64,000 bases of DNA from Streptomyces sp. CB02261 (lineage in GTDB: Bacteria > Actinomycetota > Actinomycetes > Streptomycetales > Streptomycetaceae), in NCBI RefSeq assembly GCF_001905665.1, contig NZ_LIVX01000013.1:140867-204866 (forward strand), read 5' to 3'. Both the position numbers and the translations under genes were made by a program. Below the pieces are notes generated by a model that did not search any database, was not told the origin of the DNA, and saw only the letters and a list, made by a program, of their open reading frames with translations. Numbering within the stretch: the stretch's first letter is position 1; each line of letters starts with the position of its first letter. Shown one piece after another: positions 60,886-64,000 of this stretch.

Positions 60886-61154
60886 CGTGTCCCTCCCGAA
60901 AGGGGTCGACCGTACCGCTCCGGTTCTCACCGGTAGCCTGCCCAGTGTTTCACCGCCACCGAACCAGGCGATAACAGTTCGGCAGCTTCGCACATGCGTC
61001 CCTACCCCCGGGGGACGGAATCAGCGTGACCGGCATCCGCTGGGACAGTGAAGGTAAGTAACCTGGCTTCCGGCTGTCCACCCGCCCCGGTCAGCCCGGC
61101 GGGGGCGGTGTGGTGCGCGTACGAGCACCGGGCAGCGGGAGGGACAGACCGACC

Positions 61155-63800
61155 ATGGCAGAGCCGGGCGTCGAGACGCGTACGAGGAGTTCAGTGATCA
61201 CCGCGCGGGCGACTGCGAGTTTCGAGCCCGTAGGGCGGTCCGTCGCCGCCGCCCGAGCCTTCGTCCGGGACACGCTCCAGGGCTGGGGCCACCCCGAGCT
61301 CGTCGACGACGCCGTCGTGCTGACCAGCGAGCTCGTCACCAACGCCGTCATCCACGCCGGCACCTCCGCCGAAGTGCTCTGCCTCCGCGCCGACGACAGC
61401 ATCCGCGTCGAGGTCGCCGACCGCTACCCCGAGCGCGAGATCCCCGTCCAGAGCGGCCGGACCGTCGTCAGCCCCGACCGCGAGAACGGCCGGGGCCTGC
61501 TGCTCTGCGCCGCCCTCGCCCACCGCTGGGGCGTCGACTACTCCCCCACCCGCAAGCACGTCTGGTTCCACCTCGACCTCCCCCGGCGCCCGGTCGGCAC
61601 CCGCTCCGCGGGCCCCGTCCTGCCCGACGTGCTCCTCCCGGTCGCCGACAGCCGCGTCCGCGTCGCCGTCACCCAGATCGACCGCGGCGGAGCCATCACC
61701 GCCTGGAACGAGCACGCCGAGGAACTCTTCGGTTACGCCTCCGAGCAGGTCACCGGCAAGCCCCTCGGCGACCTCGCCGCCTGGCCCCACACCCCAGGCA
61801 TCGGCACCGGCCTCGCCGAGGCCCTCCGTCTCTCCCGCTGGGAGGGCAGCTACGGCATCCGCTGCGCCGACGGCCGTGTCATCCCCGTGTACGCCTCGCA
61901 CCTCAGGGTCCGCGACGCCCAGGGCGAGCCCTCCACCGTCTGCCTCCTGGTACGCGAGCACGAGCGGGCCGTCCTCCAGACCCCACAGCGCCCCGCCGCC
62001 GAGCCGGGCGCCGAGAGCCGCGCCGCCGACCCCTTCGAGGTCTTCATCGGCTCCCCCGCCCCTGACGACCTCGACGGCCTGCTCCAGCGCACGGTCGAAC
62101 GCGCCCGCGACATGCTCGACGGCGACGCCGCCTTCCTGCTCCTCGCCACCGACGACGAGACGGAACTGGAGGTACGCGCGACCACCGGCCTCCCGGCCGC
62201 CCGTCAGCGCTTCGCCCGCGTCCCCGTCGAGACCGGCGCCAGCCGTTACGGCTCCGCCCGCATGCCCGCCGTCCACGAGGACCTGGCCGCCGTCCCCGGT
62301 GCCGTCCCGCTCCTCGAAGGCACCGGCATGCGCTCCGTGGTCACCGTCCCGCTCAAGGTCGAGGGCCGGCTCACCGGCTCCCTCGGCGTGGCCGCCGAGA
62401 GCGCGAACCGCTACTCGAACGAGGAGGCCCTCCGCCTCCAATTCGCGGCCGACCGCATCGCCCTGGCCGTCGAGTCGGCCCGCCTCGGCGAGCTGGAGCG
62501 GCTGCGCCGCGGCTCCCTCAGCTTCCTCGTAGAGGCCTCCGACCTCCTGGCCGGCACCCTCGACCGGGACCAGACGCTGGCCCTGATGGCCCAGATGACG
62601 GTCCCGACCCTGGCCACCTGGTGCGCGGTCTACACGATCGCCGACCAGACCTCCGATCCGTACCTCTCCTACGTCCTGCACGAGGACGAGGACCGCATCG
62701 ACGGCCTCAAGGAACTGCTCTCCTCCATCGCCCCGCCCGACCCGGTGCCGACCCCGGGCGCCCGCGTCTGGACCGCGCCGGGCGACGCCGCCCAGCGGGC
62801 CGCGCTCTCCGCCTCGGTCCGCGCCCTCGACCACCCCACGAGCCCGCTGTCCTCCGGCATCGACACCACCCTGGCCACGGCCAGTACGGTCGCCGGCGAG
62901 ACCGTCGTCCTGCCCCTGGTCGCCCGCAACCGGGTCATCGGCATGCTGACCCTCGGCAGGCCGTCGGAGGACCACTTCCGCCAGGAGATCCTGGAGCTCG
63001 CCGAGGACCTCTCGCGCCGGGCCGCCCTGGCCCTGGACAACGCCCGCCTGTACTCGGAGCGGGTGGCGATCAGCCAGTCCCTCCAGCGCAGCCTGCTCCC
63101 GCCCGGCCTCCCCGACATCCCGGGCGTCGAGGTGGACGTCATCTACCGCGCGGCCGGCGAGGGCAACGAGGTGGGAGGCGACTTCTACGACCTGTTCCCG
63201 ATCCGCGACGGCGCGTACGGCTTCGCCATCGGCGACGTCTGCGGTACGGGCCCGGAGGCCGCCGCCGTCACCGGCCTGGCCCGCCACGCCCTGCGCCTCC
63301 TGGCCCGCGAGGGCTTCGGCGGCCCGGCCGTCCTGGAGCGCCTCAACGCGGCGATCCTCGACGAGGGCGCCCGCAGCCGGTTCCTGACCCTGCTGTACGG
63401 CGAGATGCGCCCGCAGGAGGACGGCTCCGCGATCCTCAAGGTCGTCTGCGCAGGCCATCCCCTCCCGCTGCGGCTGCGTCCGGACGGCACGGTCGAGCCG
63501 TCGGCCGAGCCCCAGCCCCTCCTCGGTGTCATGGAGGACCTGGAGCTGTACGAGCAGACCATCACGCTCGACCCGGGTGATGTCCTCCTCTGTGTCACGG
63601 ACGGCGTGACGGAACGCCGCGAAGGCACCCGCATGCTAGGCGACGACGGCCTGGCGGAGGTCCTCAAGACCTGTACGGGCCTCACGGCCGGCGCGGTCGC
63701 TTCCCGGGTCCTCCGCGCGGTGGAGCGCTTCGCCCAGGCCCCGGCCTCCGACGACATGGCCATCCTGGCGATGCGCCTGCGAGAGCCGGACGACCGCTGA
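61155..63800 (+). CDS. SpoIIE-family phosphatase with HATPase, PAS and GAF domains
   Basis: An 881-residue cytoplasmic protein. Order: an anti-sigma-type HATPase domain (SELVTNAVIHAG ... ENGRGLLLCAALAHRWG, about 20-150), a PAS domain (GAITAWNEHAEELFGY, about 165-280), two GAF-like domains (about 300-640), and a C-terminal PP2C/SpoIIE phosphatase (GNEVGGDFYDLFPI at about 668, IGDVCGTGPEAA, CVTDGVTERREG). Combining an SpoIIAB-like kinase with the phosphatase suggests control of anti-sigma antagonists in one chain. Start: ATG at 61155 with GGGAGGGA upstream. Divergent from osaA, 269 bp apart, possibly functionally linked. Confidence 0.92.
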   Translation: MAEPGVETRTRSSVITARATASFEPVGRSVAAARAFVRDTLQGWGHPELVDDAVVLTSELVTNAVIHAGTSAEVLCLRADDSIRVEVADRYPEREIPVQSGRTVVSPDRENGRGLLLCAALAHRWGVDYSPTRKHVWFHLDLPRRPVGTRSAGPVLPDVLLPVADSRVRVAVTQIDRGGAITAWNEHAEELFGYASEQVTGKPLGDLAAWPHTPGIGTGLAEALRLSRWEGSYGIRCADGRVIPVYASHLRVRDAQGEPSTVCLLVREHERAVLQTPQRPAAEPGAESRAADPFEVFIGSPAPDDLDGLLQRTVERARDMLDGDAAFLLLATDDETELEVRATTGLPAARQRFARVPVETGASRYGSARMPAVHEDLAAVPGAVPLLEGTGMRSVVTVPLKVEGRLTGSLGVAAESANRYSNEEALRLQFAADRIALAVESARLGELERLRRGSLSFLVEASDLLAGTLDRDQTLALMAQMTVPTLATWCAVYTIADQTSDPYLSYVLHEDEDRIDGLKELLSSIAPPDPVPTPGARVWTAPGDAAQRAALSASVRALDHPTSPLSSGIDTTLATASTVAGETVVLPLVARNRVIGMLTLGRPSEDHFRQEILELAEDLSRRAALALDNARLYSERVAISQSLQRSLLPPGLPDIPGVEVDVIYRAAGEGNEVGGDFYDLFPIRDGAYGFAIGDVCGTGPEAAAVTGLARHALRLLAREGFGGPAVLERLNAAILDEGARSRFLTLLYGEMRPQEDGSAILKVVCAGHPLPLRLRPDGTVEPSAEPQPLLGVMEDLELYEQTITLDPGDVLLCVTDGVTERREGTRMLGDDGLAEVLKTCTGLTAGAVASRVLRAVERFAQAPASDDMAILAMRLREPDDR

Positions 63801-63803
63801 CAA

Positions 63804-63842
63804 CGCCCCCGGCGATCCCCGCAAGGGGATCCGCCGGGGGCG
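63804..63842 (+). terminator. Terminator hairpin of the SpoIIE-family gene
   Basis: Arms 63804-63820 and 63825-63842 pair over 17 bp with one bulged C and a GCAA loop, 4 nt after the stop codon. Confidence 0.8.
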
Positions 63843-63867
63843 CTTCTCCTCATCCCGGAAACGCAAA

Positions 63868-63895
63868 AAGGCCCCCGCCTCAAGGCGGGGGCCTT
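63868..63895. terminator. Bidirectional terminator between the SpoIIE gene and tRNA-Thr
   Basis: AAGGCCCCCGCC (63868-63879) and GGCGGGGGCCTT (63884-63895) form a perfect 12-bp stem with a TCAA loop, with A-rich sequence before and T-rich after. It can end the leftward rRNA/tRNA transcript (a T-run follows on the minus strand) and the rightward one. Confidence 0.88.
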
Positions 63896-63904
63896 CTTAC
63901 TCTG

Positions 63905-63977
63905 AGCCCTTTAACGGAATCGAACCGTTGACCTTCTCCTTACCATGGAGACGCTCTACCGACTGAGCTAAAAGGGC
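63905..63977 (-). tRNA. tRNA-Thr (anticodon GGT)
   Basis: A 73-nt cloverleaf on the minus strand: acceptor GCCCTTT/AAAGGGC with discriminator U, D-arm GCTC/GAGC, anticodon arm TCTCC-ATGGTAA-GGAGA giving anticodon GGT (reads ACC and ACU), and T-arm AACGG-TTCGATT-CCGTT. CCA is not encoded. It is directly downstream of a 5S rRNA gene and is probably co-transcribed with the rRNA operon. Confidence 0.95.
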
Positions 63978-63980
63978 GGG

Positions 63981-64000
63981 TGTTCGGCGGCGTCCTACTC
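63981..64000 (-). rRNA. rrf: 5S rRNA, 3' end only
   Basis: The complement of 63981-64000 reads GAGTAGGACGCCGCCGAACA, the 3' terminus of Streptomyces 5S rRNA. The rest lies outside the window. It is on the same strand as tRNA-Thr, 3 nt upstream of it. Confidence 0.85.

Noticed and set aside
57406..60936. 1176-codon plus-strand frame and apparent CRISPR-like periodic repeats
   Set aside because: Both reflect the 276-bp coding repeats of osaA on the other strand; unit length and coding conservation do not fit a CRISPR array.
63905..63977. tRNA-Thr as an integration site for a mobile element
   Set aside because: No integrase, direct repeat of the tRNA 3' end or foreign-looking genes are present on the visible side.

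Overview
This window is chromosomal DNA from a Streptomyces or very close relative. The evidence is a very high G+C content with GTG starts, tightly coupled operons with 4-bp start/stop overlaps, and a gene order I recognise from the Streptomyces core chromosome: rshA-dapF-miaA-miaB, gluRK/gluABCD, recA-recX, lhr-nei, dpsC-clgR-cinA-pgsA-rimO-ftsK-osaB-osaA. No phage, insertion sequence, integrase or CRISPR array was seen. All calls come from reading the sequence; no search was run.

Layout. 1-9.8 kb: the start and most of an RSH-type (p)ppGpp enzyme with a roughly 300-residue low-complexity insert (its 3' end lies outside), dapF, a membrane protein, miaA, two small proteins (one resembling MT0933-type antitoxins), a dioxygenase-like protein, miaB (acting on the product of MiaA) and a DedA membrane protein. 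9.8-21 kb: a probable sensor-kinase remnant, a TAXI-type binding protein, the divergent gluK-gluR two-component system, the gluABCD glutamate importer, an FAD monooxygenase, and a cysteine-catabolic pair (cysteine dioxygenase and rhodanese) preceded by a Cys-Val-Cys leader peptide. 21-23.4 kb: recX-recA, with both a LexA box and a RecA-NDp (PafBC-type) promoter upstream of recA.

23.4-39.5 kb is the most accessory-looking part: a 16-residue ORF with a strong Shine-Dalgarno site, a hydrolase, an NDH-2-like oxidoreductase with an ECF41-type sigma factor behind a matching ECF41-type promoter, two divergent IucA/IucC (NIS) siderophore synthetases, a NarL-type two-component system, a short cytochrome bd oxidase (cydA and an unusually short cydB), an AI-2E transporter-like protein, DUF3046, a cyclase-fold protein, AzlCD amino-acid exporter and an AraC regulator.

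39.5-64 kb returns to core genes: helicase Lhr and endonuclease VIII (lhr carries a RecA-NDp-type promoter and is probably leaderless), an SDR, dpsC, clgR, cinA, pgsA, rimO, a RodZ-like HTH membrane protein, ftsK, the osmoadaptation system osaB/osaA (OsaA has ten 92-residue HAMP-type repeats), a multidomain SpoIIE phosphatase, tRNA-Thr(GGT) and the 3' end of a 5S rRNA entering from the right, so an rRNA operon lies just beyond the window.

The signals most worth following are regulatory: the cysteine leader with repeated ACGTCCG elements, the ECF41 promoter, the DNA-damage promoter of lhr, a perfect palindrome before gluA, and a perfect 14-bp hairpin between gluB and gluC. Many genes also have a -10-like hexamer ending 6-7 nt before the start codon, which suggests leaderless transcripts.
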